Below the pieces are notes generated by a model, which saw nothing but the letters and a program-made list of their open reading frames with translations, was not told the DNA's origin and searched no databases. The position numbers and the translations under genes are program-made. DNA of 64,000 bases from assembly GCA_002342665.1 (NCBI GenBank), contig DDQK01000007.1:1-64000 (forward strand), given 5' to 3'. Positions 15,421 to 24,082 of this stretch are shown one piece after another; position 1 is the first letter of the stretch; every line of letters begins with the position of its first letter. The DNA comes from Prevotella sp. UBA2444. Lineage in GTDB: Bacteria > Bacteroidota > Bacteroidia > Bacteroidales > Bacteroidaceae.

Positions 15421-16314
15421 GTGTCGAGAATACTCCAATCACAAACATCCTATAAGGTGCAAGAGACCAGATATTACAAGGTGGGCGGCCACGTGTTCAG
15501 CCTGAGTGCCGAGCCGGAGATATTCCTGCTGACGGCCAATTACGAGCCCTTCGCATGCCACGAAGAGGAGACGACTTTCCGTCTGAGTGTAGAGAACGGC
15601 GAGACACCGGCATACACCGAAGAACTGCGACAGGACGACTACGGACAGGAAATCATCTGCGGGCATACTGCAGAGGGTCTGACGGTGTTCGAGTTCTGTT
15701 GGCAGAAGCAGTCGGCAGGCTGTCTGGTCTGCACGTCAGACTACGCGTGCGGACGGCTCGTCACAACGGGCCGGCACACGAAGCTGGCCGTCGACAACGC
15801 GCTGATGGTATTCTACGCCTTGGCTACGGCCGACAAGTCGACGGTGCTGTTCCACGCAGCCATCGTGTCACATCATAACAAGGGCTATATGTTCCTTGGC
15901 CCAAGCGGCACGGGCAAGAGCACACATGCTAGGCTGTGGCTGAAGTACATCGGAGACACGGCACTGGTGAACGATGACAATCCGGTGGTGCGTATCGGCG
16001 ACGATGGGCAGGCCGTCGTGTATGGCTCGCCCTGGAGCGGCAAGACGCCCTGCTACCGCAACGTGAACTGTCCGCTGGGCGGTATCGTGCTGCTCCGTCA
16101 GGCCCCCTACAACAAGATCCGCCGGATGAATGGTATCGAGGCCTACTTAGCCTTGATGACGAGCATCAGCGGTAAGCGCTGGGACGAGAGCGTCGCCGAC
16201 GGCTTGCATCAGACGGAGAACCGCCTGGCCATGCAGGTACCTGTGTGGCATCTGGAGTGTCTGCCCGACGATGAGGCAGCGAGGCTGTGTGAATCGACAA
16301 TCGGCAAAGGATAA
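15421..16314 (+). CDS. HPr kinase-like protein of a RiPP-like cassette
   Basis: A 297-residue protein starting at GTG, 12 bp after the xylanase stop; no ATG gives a full-length product. The N-terminal half (1-130) is not recognised. The C-terminal half resembles the HPr kinase/phosphorylase P-loop domain: Walker A GPSGTGKSTHARLW (about 160-173), an acidic segment LVNDDNPVV and GSPWSGKTPCYRN. It lacks the rest of true HprK, so it is not the sugar-regulation enzyme. HprK-like proteins next to PqqD-like genes modify peptides in some lasso-peptide pathways. Here it begins a block with an S26 peptidase, PqqD-like protein and ABC exporter. The substrate is unknown. Confidence 0.75.
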   Translation: MSRILQSQTSYKVQETRYYKVGGHVFSLSAEPEIFLLTANYEPFACHEEETTFRLSVENGETPAYTEELRQDDYGQEIICGHTAEGLTVFEFCWQKQSAGCLVCTSDYACGRLVTTGRHTKLAVDNALMVFYALATADKSTVLFHAAIVSHHNKGYMFLGPSGTGKSTHARLWLKYIGDTALVNDDNPVVRIGDDGQAVVYGSPWSGKTPCYRNVNCPLGGIVLLRQAPYNKIRRMNGIEAYLALMTSISGKRWDESVADGLHQTENRLAMQVPVWHLECLPDDEAARLCESTIGKG

Positions 16315-16323
16315 TCGGAAATC

Positions 16324-16752
16324 ATGGTGAGCGACGGAGAAATCATAACAGAAGCCATCCGGCTGGTAGATGAGGGCGTGAGCGTGACGCTACCCGTCAA
16401 CGGGCGTAGCATGCTACCTTTCATCATCGGCGGCAAGGAGAGCGTCATTCTACAGAAACCAGTCTCCCTACAGGAGGGCGACGTGGTGCTGGCATGGGTC
16501 GACGGTTGCCGCCACGTGGTGCATCGCATCATCCGCATCGAAGGCGACAGCGTGACGCTGATGGGCGACGGCAACCTGGCAGGCACGGAGCACTGTGCCC
16601 TCGCCGACGTGAAGGCCAAGGTGACCCACGTGGTGAATGCCGACGGTATAGCGCACGAGATAGACAACGGTTGGCGACGACGGGCGGCCAGGATATGGTT
16701 CCGGCTGCGCCCCCTACGACGATATTTACTAGCAATTTACAAACGATTATGA
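16324..16752 (+). CDS. S24/S26-type signal peptidase-like protein
   Basis: A 142-residue protein of the signal-peptidase/LexA-like fold. Ser29 lies in NGRSMLPFI, the nucleophile motif, and His67 in VVHRIIRIEGDSVTL fits the Ser-His dyad of the ER/archaeal-type S26 peptidases instead of the Ser-Lys dyad of LepB. LMGDGN near 80 matches the conserved GDN box. There is no N-terminal membrane anchor, but the basic C-terminal part (WFRLRPLRRYLLAIYKRL) may sit on the membrane. Its stop overlaps the PqqD-like start by ATGA. In this setting it may cut a peptide precursor; general secretion is less likely. Confidence 0.75.
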   Translation: MVSDGEIITEAIRLVDEGVSVTLPVNGRSMLPFIIGGKESVILQKPVSLQEGDVVLAWVDGCRHVVHRIIRIEGDSVTLMGDGNLAGTEHCALADVKAKVTHVVNADGIAHEIDNGWRRRAARIWFRLRPLRRYLLAIYKRL

Positions 16753-17024
16753 AGATCAAGAAAGGATTTGTGCTGCGCCAGGTGTGCGGCGAGAATGTCA
16801 TCGTGGGCGAAGGCCTGGATGCCATCAATTTCGGCAAGCTGCTGGCTCTGAACGAAACAGCAGCATGGCTGTGGAGCCAGGCTCAGCAGATGGGCGACTT
16901 CACCGCCGAGGCACTCACAGAGAAGCTCTGCGAGGAATACGACGTGACACTTGATGAGGCGCGCAACGACGTGGCAGGGATCATTACCCAATGGCAGGAT
17001 GTAAACGTGATAGAACAGGCCTGA
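16749..17024 (+). CDS. PqqD-like RiPP recognition protein
   Basis: A 91-residue protein beginning MKIKKGFVLRQVCGENVIVGEG. The fold marks of PqqD are visible: a three-strand N-terminal part, then LALNETAAWLWSQ (about 34-46), the conserved LNxTAxxiW motif, and three helices (FTAEALTEKLCEEYDVTLDEARNDV). PqqD-like domains bind leader peptides for RiPP-modifying enzymes. The start is fixed by its ATGA overlap with the S26-like gene; a longer reading frame upstream belongs to that gene's other frame. The ABC transporter follows after 7 bp. No PQQ synthesis genes are near, so PQQ itself is unlikely to be the product. Confidence 0.85.
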   Translation: MKIKKGFVLRQVCGENVIVGEGLDAINFGKLLALNETAAWLWSQAQQMGDFTAEALTEKLCEEYDVTLDEARNDVAGIITQWQDVNVIEQA

Positions 17025-17031
17025 GGAAGGG

Positions 17032-18657
17032 ATGAAGTATCTGTCTTGGATATGGCACCGCTCGCATGGCATCCACTGGAATGTGGCATTGCGCATCGCG
17101 ACAGGCATCGGGCAGGTAGTGATGGGGCTGCTGATGGTATGGCTCAGCCGACAGTTCATCGATGAGACCATCCGCACGGGGTCGGCTGACGATGTGCTGC
17201 AGATGGTAGTCTGGCTCGTGCTGACCGTCGTGGGCAACGTGGTGCTCGGACAGGTAGGCTACTGGCTCACCACCTCGGCCGGTGTCAGGCAGTCTAATGC
17301 CCTGCGACTGACAATCTTCAGCAGTCTCTTCCGCCGACAGTTGTATACGGGCGAGGAGCTGCACTCCGGCGACGTCAGTTCACGGTTGGCCAAGGACATC
17401 GAACAGATCAGTACCGTCTGCAGCGACACACTGCCCCAGATGGTAATCACCGGCACCCAGCTCTGCGGAGCCTTCCTGCTGATGCGCTGGTTTGACGAGC
17501 GGTTGGCATGGACTCTGTTGCTGCTCACGCCACTGGCCATCGTCTTCGGCAAACTCATAGCCCACAGGTTGCGCCAGATGACACTCGACATCCGTCAGGA
17601 CGAGAGCCGCATACAGATGCAGGTGCAGGAGGGCATGGAGCACAATGCCGTGCTGCGCTCGCTCGGTTCGGAGCTGTGGATGACGGAGAGACTCGACGAC
17701 ATGCAGCGCCGGCTTCACGGACATGTGATGCGTCGCATGCGCTTTACCGTCACCACGAGACTCATCATGGGGTGTGTCTTTGGACTGGGCTATCTACTGG
17801 CTTTCGTCTGGGGAGGCATCGGTCTAAGGAACGGCACCATCACCTTCGGCGTGATGACCTCGTTCCTGCAGCTGGTAGGCTTGATACAGCACCCGATACT
17901 GCAACTGCTGAACATGGTGCCCGGGGTCATACATGCCACGGCCAGCATCGACCGTCTGGAAGAACTAAGCCATCAGACAATGACAGACCCGGCATCCAAG
18001 CAACAGGAAAGTCGCATCGACCAAAGCCATCCGTGCCCCTTAGGGAGCATCTGCTTCGATCACGTCAGTTTCCGCTATGCAGATGGCGACCGAGAGGTGA
18101 TCAACAACTTCACCCACCACTTCCGCCCAGGCTCCAAGACTGCCATCACAGGCCAGACGGGCATTGGCAAGACCACACTTTTCCGGATGATCCTCGGCTT
18201 TGTGGAACCCGCAGAAGGAGAAGTCTCTGTCGGTGGCCAGCTATGCTTTGTGCCTCAAGGAAACACCCTGATGAGCGGCACAATCCGCTACAACCTGCAA
18301 CTGGCTCGACCCGACGCCACCGACGAGCAACTGCGCCAGGCGCTGCATACCGCCTGTGCCGACTTCGTGACCGATCTGCCAGATGGGCTCGACACCGAAC
18401 TGGGTGAGAGAGGAAGTGGACTGAGCGAGGGGCAGGCTCAGCGTATCGCCATCGCCCGCGGACTGCTCCACGGTGGCGACATCCTCCTGCTCGACGAAAT
18501 CAGCAGCAGTCTGGACGAAGCGACAGAGCGTGAACTGTATCATCGCCTCTTCACGGACTATCCCAACAAGACCATGTTGCTTATTACCCATCGTAACTCT
18601 GTCAGCGATTTATGCGACGAAGTGGTATGCCTGCGGGGGAAGATGGTCGGCATATAA
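17032..18657 (+). CDS. ABC exporter of the PqqD-associated cassette
   Basis: A 541-residue half-transporter: six membrane helices (about 20-300) and an ATPase domain (about 330-541) with Walker A GQTGIGKTT, the variant signature LSEGQAQR (usually LSGGQ), Walker B ILLLDEISSSLD and H-loop LLITHRN. It has no N-terminal peptidase domain, unlike the C39 transporter 9 kb upstream, which suits a pathway that has a separate S26-type peptidase. It is the last gene of the operon and ends at a bidirectional terminator. It probably exports the product of the HprK/S26/PqqD enzymes. Confidence 0.85.
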   Translation: MKYLSWIWHRSHGIHWNVALRIATGIGQVVMGLLMVWLSRQFIDETIRTGSADDVLQMVVWLVLTVVGNVVLGQVGYWLTTSAGVRQSNALRLTIFSSLFRRQLYTGEELHSGDVSSRLAKDIEQISTVCSDTLPQMVITGTQLCGAFLLMRWFDERLAWTLLLLTPLAIVFGKLIAHRLRQMTLDIRQDESRIQMQVQEGMEHNAVLRSLGSELWMTERLDDMQRRLHGHVMRRMRFTVTTRLIMGCVFGLGYLLAFVWGGIGLRNGTITFGVMTSFLQLVGLIQHPILQLLNMVPGVIHATASIDRLEELSHQTMTDPASKQQESRIDQSHPCPLGSICFDHVSFRYADGDREVINNFTHHFRPGSKTAITGQTGIGKTTLFRMILGFVEPAEGEVSVGGQLCFVPQGNTLMSGTIRYNLQLARPDATDEQLRQALHTACADFVTDLPDGLDTELGERGSGLSEGQAQRIAIARGLLHGGDILLLDEISSSLDEATERELYHRLFTDYPNKTMLLITHRNSVSDLCDEVVCLRGKMVGI

Positions 18658-18692
18658 AAAGCAGGCTCACCGGAAATCGGGAGCCTGCTTAG
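18657..18692. terminator. Bidirectional terminator between ABC gene and ribH
   Basis: AAGCAGGCTC (18659-18668) pairs with GAGCCTGCTT (18681-18690) between two convergent genes, with A-rich sequence on the left. Confidence 0.8.
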
Positions 18693-18714
18693 TCATATCA
18701 CTGAGAATCAGAAT

Positions 18715-19191
18715 TCAGAACTTGGCCATCTTGATGGCAACCACGGCGCACTCATCGCCCTTGTTGCCCAGTCGGCCTCCTGCCCTATCCTTGGCCTGCT
18801 GCAGGTTGTCGGTAGTGAGGAGTCCAAAGACCACGGGAATATTGTTCGTGGCGTTCAGACGGGCAATGCCTTCGGTGACTCCCTGACAGATGTAGTCGAA
18901 ATGAGGCGTCTCGCCACGAATGACGGAGCCGAGGATGATAACAGCATCGTAACCGTCGTTAAGCGTCATCTGATGGGCACCATAGATGAGTTCGAACGAA
19001 CCGGGCACGGTCTTCACATGGATATTCTCCGGTAATGCACCATGCTTCTCGAGTGTGGAGACACACCCCTGCAGCAGGGCACCAGTAATCTCAGGATTCC
19101 ACTCAGCCACCACGATACCGAAGATCATATTGGAAGCATCAGGGACTTTCGAGAAGTCGTAGTCGGAGAGATTATGAAGTGCTGTAGCCAT
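18715..19191 (-). CDS. ribH: 6,7-dimethyl-8-ribityllumazine synthase
   Basis: A 158-residue enzyme of riboflavin synthesis that joins 5-amino-6-ribitylaminouracil with dihydroxybutanone phosphate. Family motifs are present: [13 protein letters not shown] (about 24-36), [31 protein letters not shown] with the catalytic His in TPHFDY, and [10 protein letters not shown]. The length is normal. It starts one base after the stop of the TPR gene (shared base 19191), the usual pairing in Bacteroidales. No FMN riboswitch is seen upstream. Confidence 0.96.
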   Translation of the reverse strand: MATALHNLSDYDFSKVPDASNMIFGIVVAEWNPEITGALLQGCVSTLEKHGALPENIHVKTVPGSFELIYGAHQMTLNDGYDAVIILGSVIRGETPHFDYICQGVTEGIARLNATNNIPVVFGLLTTDNLQQAKDRAGGRLGNKGDECAVVAIKMAKF

Positions 19192-19868
19192 TATTTCACG
19201 CGCTCGATGTAGGCGTCGATGGTCTGGTACTGCATGGAGTTGAAGTACTTGTCCTTCACCTGCTGATAAAGCTTGAGAGCTTCGTCTTTCTTGCCCTGAC
19301 TCTCAAGGATTTCACCAGCCTGGATGAGGAAGGTGGGTGAGAGCGAGTTGTTGTCGGCACTCTCAGCTGCCTTCTTCAGTGTGGTGACGGCCTTGTCGAG
19401 CTGGTTGAGGTGAGCATAGACATTGCCAAGTGCTCCGATGGCTGCGGGCGACACCATGTCGTCGTCGGCACCGCTGAACTTCTCGATGTACTGGGCAGCT
19501 TCCTTCCACTTATCGAGGTTGGCATAGCAGAGACCTACATAGAGGTTGGCCAGATTGCCGGCCTTGGTGCTGCCATACTCGTTAACCACGTTGAGGAATC
19601 CCTTGTAGGAGGCACTGTCACCATTGAGGGCCTTCTGATAGTCGCCAGCCATGAAATACTGCTGACCCTTGGCGAGCATGGTGCTGGCTTTCTGCTCATT
19701 AGGACCAGACACATAAGTCTGATAAAGAACGACACCTGCGATGATGGCTACGAGAGCGACCACTGCAGCGATAATGGCCTTCTTGTATTTCAGGAAGAAG
19801 GCCTCACTCTGATTGAGGGTCTGCTCCTCTGCTACGGGAGCACCCTGCTGACTGTTTTGATTTGCCAT
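19191..19868 (-). CDS. Membrane-anchored TPR protein
   Basis: A 225-residue protein with a 27-residue cytoplasmic N-terminus, one membrane helix ([21 protein letters not shown], about 31-51) and three to four tetratricopeptide units (for example [21 protein letters not shown] and [19 protein letters not shown]). It resembles YfgM-like TPR proteins that assist folding at the periplasmic face. The minus-strand box TAATTTTG at 19907-19914 probably drives it together with ribH. Confidence 0.8.
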   Translation of the reverse strand: MANQNSQQGAPVAEEQTLNQSEAFFLKYKKAIIAAVVALVAIIAGVVLYQTYVSGPNEQKASTMLAKGQQYFMAGDYQKALNGDSASYKGFLNVVNEYGSTKAGNLANLYVGLCYANLDKWKEAAQYIEKFSGADDDMVSPAAIGALGNVYAHLNQLDKAVTTLKKAAESADNNSLSPTFLIQAGEILESQGKKDEALKLYQQVKDKYFNSMQYQTIDAYIERVK

Positions 19869-19906
19869 TATACTATAATTATTTTATATTTCACACGAAA
19901 CGGGTG

Positions 19907-19914
19907 CAAAATTA
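19907..19914 (-). promoter_or_regulatory. -7 box of TPR-ribH operon
   Basis: TAATTTTG on the minus strand, about 40 nt before the TPR start; the -33 element is weak. Confidence 0.45.
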
Positions 19915-19988
19915 GTGAAAATCTTGCAGATACTGAAATTTATTGCAGACTTTTTTCACTTTTAGGCAAGAAAAGCCGTATTTTTTCG

Positions 19989-19996
19989 TACCTTTG
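19989..19996 (+). promoter_or_regulatory. -7 box of recF, nearly on the start codon
   Basis: TACCTTTG ends 4 nt before the recF ATG at 20001, so transcription should begin at or within a few bases of the start codon, giving a leaderless or nearly leaderless mRNA. Confidence 0.6.
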
Positions 19997-20000
19997 CATC

Positions 20001-21089
20001 ATGATTCTCGAAAAACTGTCGCTGATAAACTATAAGAACATCCAGTCGGCCACTCTGGAACTGTCGCCGAAGATGAACTGCTTCATCGGTCATAACGGTG
20101 CGGGCAAGACCAACGTGCTGGATGCTATCTACTACCTATCCTTCTGTCACTCGGCCAACAACCCCGTTGACTCGCAGGTGATACGCCATGGAGAGGAGTT
20201 CCTGATGATAGAGGGCATGTATGCCCCAAAACTGACCATCACTTGCGGACTGAAGCGAGGACAGAAGAAGCACTTCAAGAAGGACAAGAAGGAATACAAG
20301 CGACTCTCCGAGCACATCGGACTGATACCTGTGGTGACGGTGTCGCCTTCAGACACGCTGCTCATCGAGGGTGGCAGTGAGGAGCGCCGAAGGCTGATGG
20401 ACCTGGTCATCTCGCAGTACGACCGCAGCTACATAGAGGCCTTGAACCGCTACAACAAAGCCTTGCAGCAGCGCAACACGATGCTGAAGGCCGAAGAAGA
20501 GCCCGACGCTGAGGTGATGAGCCTGTGGGAGGAGCAGATGGCATCGACGGGTGAGGAAATCTACCGGAAACGTGACAGTTTCGTCAAGGAGATGGTGCCC
20601 GTGTTCCAGTACTACTATGAGCGTATCTCGGGTAACAAGGAACAAGTCTCGCTGAACTATGTCTCCCACTGTCAACGAGGGCCATTGCTGGAGGTGATAC
20701 AGCGCGACAGACTAAAAGACCGGGCAGTCGGCTACTCGCTGCACGGCATCCACCGCGACGACCTGGAGTTCACTCTGGCAGGCCATCAGATGAAGCGTGA
20801 GGGCAGTCAGGGACAGAACAAGACGTTTGTGGTTTCGCTGAAGCTGGCACAATTTGAATTTCTCAAGCGCACCAATACGCAGACCACTCCCCTATTGCTG
20901 CTCGACGACATCTTCGACAAGCTGGACGCCCAGCGTGTGGAACAGATCGTAAACCTGGTGGCAGGTGACGACTTCGGACAGATATTCATCACCGACACCA
21001 ACCGCGACCATCTAGACCAGATACTGTCAGCCTCATCGCACGACTACAAGATATTCTATGTAGAAGACGGGGAAATCAATGAAAAATGA
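20001..21089 (+). CDS. recF: DNA replication and repair protein RecF
   Basis: A 362-residue SMC-like ATPase that loads RecA at gaps in damaged DNA. It begins MILEKLSLINYKNIQSA, the standard RecF start, so the long open frame back to 19410 is discarded. Walker A is GHNGAGKTN (about 29-37), the signature region REGSQGQNKTFVVSLKLAQ and Walker B PLLLLDDIFDKLD. Length is normal. A DciA-like DUF721 gene follows after 10 bp, a frequent pairing near recF in Bacteroidetes. The start codon is almost at the predicted transcription start. Confidence 0.95.
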   Translation: MILEKLSLINYKNIQSATLELSPKMNCFIGHNGAGKTNVLDAIYYLSFCHSANNPVDSQVIRHGEEFLMIEGMYAPKLTITCGLKRGQKKHFKKDKKEYKRLSEHIGLIPVVTVSPSDTLLIEGGSEERRRLMDLVISQYDRSYIEALNRYNKALQQRNTMLKAEEEPDAEVMSLWEEQMASTGEEIYRKRDSFVKEMVPVFQYYYERISGNKEQVSLNYVSHCQRGPLLEVIQRDRLKDRAVGYSLHGIHRDDLEFTLAGHQMKREGSQGQNKTFVVSLKLAQFEFLKRTNTQTTPLLLLDDIFDKLDAQRVEQIVNLVAGDDFGQIFITDTNRDHLDQILSASSHDYKIFYVEDGEINEK

Positions 21090-21099
21090 GGAGTAAGAA

Positions 21100-21390
21100 A
21101 TGTTTAGGAGAGACGTAAAGGACATTAGAGAGCTGATTCTGAGAAATCTGAGGATGCAGGGACTAGAGACGCCCCTGCAACAGAAACGACTTGTGGATGC
21201 CTGGCCGACGGTGGCCGGAGAACTCATCGCAAGCTATACCAACGGGGTGAGCATTCGCAACCAGACGCTATGGGTACACCTGACGAGTCCGGCCCTAAGG
21301 GCAGACCTCTCAATGCAGCGCACAGAACTGGTAAGACGACTAAATGACTATGTGGGCAGTCAGGTGATTACCGATATCCGATTCCACTAA
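21100..21390 (+). CDS. DUF721 (DciA-like) protein
   Basis: A 96-residue protein with the DUF721 pattern: a helical N-terminus (VKDIRELILRNLRMQGLETPLQQ), then RLVDAWPTVAGELIASYT and the strand NQTLWVHLTSPALRADLSM. DciA, the best-known member, is a replicative-helicase operator in many bacteria; the role in this lineage is inferred. It lies 10 bp behind recF, in the same direction, and ends 4 bp into the convergent cyclo-ligase gene. Confidence 0.8.
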   Translation: MFRRDVKDIRELILRNLRMQGLETPLQQKRLVDAWPTVAGELIASYTNGVSIRNQTLWVHLTSPALRADLSMQRTELVRRLNDYVGSQVITDIRFH

Positions 21391-21929
21391 ATCACCTCAT
21401 CGACAGGGATGTCGAATGCATCGACAGGGACTTCCGGCAATTTCTGGAAGTCGAAACAAACCCCAATCTTATACATATCAGGATGGAGGGCCAGGAAACG
21501 GTCGTAGTAGCCGCGCCCGCGCCCTAACCGGCGGCCCTGAGCATCGAAAGCGATGCCTGGGACAAGTACCACCTGCTCCCCATCCGTAGAGGGGGCAAAA
21601 TCTTGGCCGTCTACCATCATACCATTAGGTTCAGCAATACCAAACGCACCTAATAAAAGATCGGCTGGTGAGGTATATCGGTGCCACGTCATGGTGTCGG
21701 GGCCCGTCACTTTCGGCAGAAAAACCGTCTTACCCTCTGCTACTAGTTCATCTATTAACTGATGGGTGAACACCTCATCGGGCAGGGAATAATAGGCGAA
21801 GACCGTAGCTGCTCCGGTCAGTCGCGGTCTGAGACGTGCAATAATTGGAAGCGACAGCTCCTCCAATTGCTGGGAAGAGAACTGTCGCTTGAGGTTTCTA
21901 ATCTGTTGTCGGAGCTCTGCCTTAAGCAT
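21387..21929 (-). CDS. 5-formyltetrahydrofolate cyclo-ligase
   Basis: A 180-residue enzyme that turns 5-formyl-THF into 5,10-methenyl-THF with ATP. The start at 21929 (MLKAELRQQIRNLKRQF) matches the family; the open frame further upstream belongs inside the protease gene. Key motifs are VFAYYSLPDEVFTHQLI, FLPKVTGPDTMTWHRYT and LVPGIAFDAQGRRLGRGRGYYDRFL, the ATP and folate-binding loop. It overlaps the end of the S41 protease gene by 8 bp, so translation is probably coupled. Confidence 0.92.
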   Translation of the reverse strand: MLKAELRQQIRNLKRQFSSQQLEELSLPIIARLRPRLTGAATVFAYYSLPDEVFTHQLIDELVAEGKTVFLPKVTGPDTMTWHRYTSPADLLLGAFGIAEPNGMMVDGQDFAPSTDGEQVVLVPGIAFDAQGRRLGRGRGYYDRFLALHPDMYKIGVCFDFQKLPEVPVDAFDIPVDEVI

Positions 21930-23634
21930 GGGCGATGTATGAAGCCTTGATATGTGTACCGCGATAGTCAAAAGCACAAGCCACCTTCTGCTGCTTCTGA
22001 CCGGCGGATGCATCGGGTTTCTGGGGGAAGGCCTTGCCTTCGCGGAAGAGCTTGAGGGTCTGGAGGATGGCTGGATCGTCCTGATTGAGGTATTCTGTCC
22101 AAGCCTCCTCGTCGAGCATGTTGTAGATGATGCGGCTATTGACGTAGCGTTCAAGCAACTTGTATGATTTCTTCACCATTAGGTTGCGGCGCTTCAGACC
22201 GTTCTTGTCGGCCCAGTCGACGAACTTTTCTACAGAATTCTGTGCCTTGAGATACTTCTCCATTTCGACAGCTGTCTTGTATTGCTTCAGTCTGGCACGG
22301 TTCTCGTCAGTATAATTGAAGGCGAACTGCAGGATCTGTCCAGTCATTGATGCCTCCTTATAATAGGACGTCATGCCCACGGTATCCTCCGGCACGAAGA
22401 TGTCAGGTGTGATGCCGCCTCCGCCATATACAACTCGGCCATTGGCAGTATGATATTCCGGACCTGTATGCTTGATGCTGTCCTGAGAGAAGAACTCACC
22501 GTGCTGATAGCGGTTCAGGAGGTCTTCCTCATAACTCTTGTCGGAGCCCGACGTATAGGGCTTCTGAATGCATCGCCCAGAAGGAGAATAGTAACGGGCG
22601 ATGGTCAAACGGATCATAGAGTGGTCGCTAAACTCGATGGGCTGCTGCACGAGCCCCTTGCCAAACGAACGGCGCCCTATGATGGTGCCACGGTCATTGT
22701 CCTGGACGGCACCGGCGAGAATCTCGGAGGCAGAAGCAGAAGCCTCATCGATGAGGACCACGAGTGGCATCTTCTGATACGAGCCGCGTCCGTCACTCCG
22801 ATACTCCTGACGGGGCGACTTTCGGCCCTCGGTATAGACAATCAGCTGCCCCTTGGAGAGGAACTCATTGGCAATCTGCACGGCAGAGGCCAGATAGCCG
22901 CCGGTATTGCTACGCAGGTCGATGACCAGATTAGAGAATCCCTCTTGCGAGAGTTTTGCCAGGGCGATGAGCAGTTCGGGATAGGTATTCTCGCCGAAAT
23001 TCTTAATCTTAATATAACCCGTTTCGTCGTCGAGCATATAGGATGCGGTGATACTCTTCATGGGTATCTCGCCTCGGGTTACAGTAATGTGGCGCAGCTT
23101 GGTCTCACCATAACGGAGTATGCCCAGCTTCACCTTCGTATCCCTCGGTCCTTTCAGACGGTGCATGGCTTCCTCATTGGTCACCTTCTTACCCACAAAC
23201 ACCGAGTCGTCGACCTCTACAATCTTGTCGCCAGCCATCACACCAGCCCGCTCAGCTGGTCCGTTGCCGATGACATTCTGCACACGGATGGTGTCCTTGC
23301 GGATGGTAAACTCGATACCGATGCCCGAGAAGGAACCCTTCAGGTCGTCGTTGGCAATCTGTACGTCCTTGGCAGCAATGTAGACTGAGTGGGGATCGAG
23401 CTCCGAAAGGATCTGAGGCACGGCCTTCTCTACCAAGTCATTGACATTGACGGTATCCACATATTGGTCGTCGACGATGTGCAACAGGTTATTGAGCTTG
23501 TTACCGCTCGAATTAATAATGTTCAGCCGATTTCCAGAGAAATGGTTGGCATAGAAGGTACCCACCAGGATGCCCAGGATGACACACAAAGCCATCCACA
23601 GCGGCATAAATCGAGTTGACTTATTCTGACTCAT
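21922..23634 (-). CDS. C-terminal processing peptidase (S41, CtpA/Prc-like)
   Basis: A 570-residue protease with an N-terminal membrane helix (MPLWMALCVILGILVGTFYA, about 10-29), a PDZ domain (about 92-185, with SGIGIEF and GPAERAGVMAGDKIVEVDD) and the S41 core. The catalytic Ser is in DEASASASEILAGA (about 296-309) and the Lys is 326 in RRSFGKGLVQ. The C-terminal about 100 residues are a helical tail. Such proteases trim or degrade envelope proteins. It is downstream of the dCMP deaminase gene (overlap 14 bp) and upstream of the cyclo-ligase, in one tight series. Confidence 0.93.
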   Translation of the reverse strand: MSQNKSTRFMPLWMALCVILGILVGTFYANHFSGNRLNIINSSGNKLNNLLHIVDDQYVDTVNVNDLVEKAVPQILSELDPHSVYIAAKDVQIANDDLKGSFSGIGIEFTIRKDTIRVQNVIGNGPAERAGVMAGDKIVEVDDSVFVGKKVTNEEAMHRLKGPRDTKVKLGILRYGETKLRHITVTRGEIPMKSITASYMLDDETGYIKIKNFGENTYPELLIALAKLSQEGFSNLVIDLRSNTGGYLASAVQIANEFLSKGQLIVYTEGRKSPRQEYRSDGRGSYQKMPLVVLIDEASASASEILAGAVQDNDRGTIIGRRSFGKGLVQQPIEFSDHSMIRLTIARYYSPSGRCIQKPYTSGSDKSYEEDLLNRYQHGEFFSQDSIKHTGPEYHTANGRVVYGGGGITPDIFVPEDTVGMTSYYKEASMTGQILQFAFNYTDENRARLKQYKTAVEMEKYLKAQNSVEKFVDWADKNGLKRRNLMVKKSYKLLERYVNSRIIYNMLDEEAWTEYLNQDDPAILQTLKLFREGKAFPQKPDASAGQKQQKVACAFDYRGTHIKASYIAHA

Positions 23635-24082
23635 ATTTTAATTTAACTATTTCATTGTTCAAATCCATGAAGACGACCTCGATACCTGCACGCTGCAAAA
23701 GCTCGATGCCATCGGTGAGGCGGTATTTTTCACCGTATACTACCCTTTTGATACCAGCCTGGATGATTAACTTAGCGCACTCTATGCAAGGCGATGCGGT
23801 GATATAGATGGTGGCACCATCGGAATTGTTCGACGAGCGCGCCAACTTGGTGATAGCGTTGGCCTCGGCGTGGAGCACGTAGGGCTTTGTGACATTGTTG
23901 TCGTCTTCACATACATTCTCGAAGCCGCTCGGCGTGCCGTTGTAGCCGTCGCTGATTATCATCTTATCCTTGACGACAAGGGCTCCCACCTGCCGACGCT
24001 GACAATAGGAGTTCTCGGCCCATATCCGCGCCATGCGCAGGTAGCGGCTATCCAGTTTCTGTTGCTTAGCGTTTGATTCCAT
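23621..24082 (-). CDS. dCMP/cytidine deaminase family protein (ComEB-like)
   Basis: A 153-residue zinc deaminase. His71-Ala-Glu73 in VLHAEANAI and Cys99/Cys102 in SPCIECAK are the zinc ligands and proton-shuttle Glu. RRQVGALVVKDKMIISDGYNGTPSG is the substrate-side motif typical of dCMP deaminases, which supply dUMP for dTMP synthesis. Length is usual for bacterial dCMP deaminase. The gene overlaps the M3 peptidase end by 17 bp and the S41 protease start by 14 bp. Confidence 0.92.
   Translation of the reverse strand: MESNAKQQKLDSRYLRMARIWAENSYCQRRQVGALVVKDKMIISDGYNGTPSGFENVCEDDNNVTKPYVLHAEANAITKLARSSNNSDGATIYITASPCIECAKLIIQAGIKRVVYGEKYRLTDGIELLQRAGIEVVFMDLNNEIVKLKYESE

Noticed and set aside
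19192..19900. FMN riboswitch for ribH
   Set aside because: The upstream region is the TPR gene, and no RFN-element conserved blocks were seen; ribH appears to be cotranscribed with the TPR gene.
22450..23388. 312-codon plus-strand open frame
   Set aside because: Antisense to the S41 protease PDZ and catalytic domains; no recognisable features.
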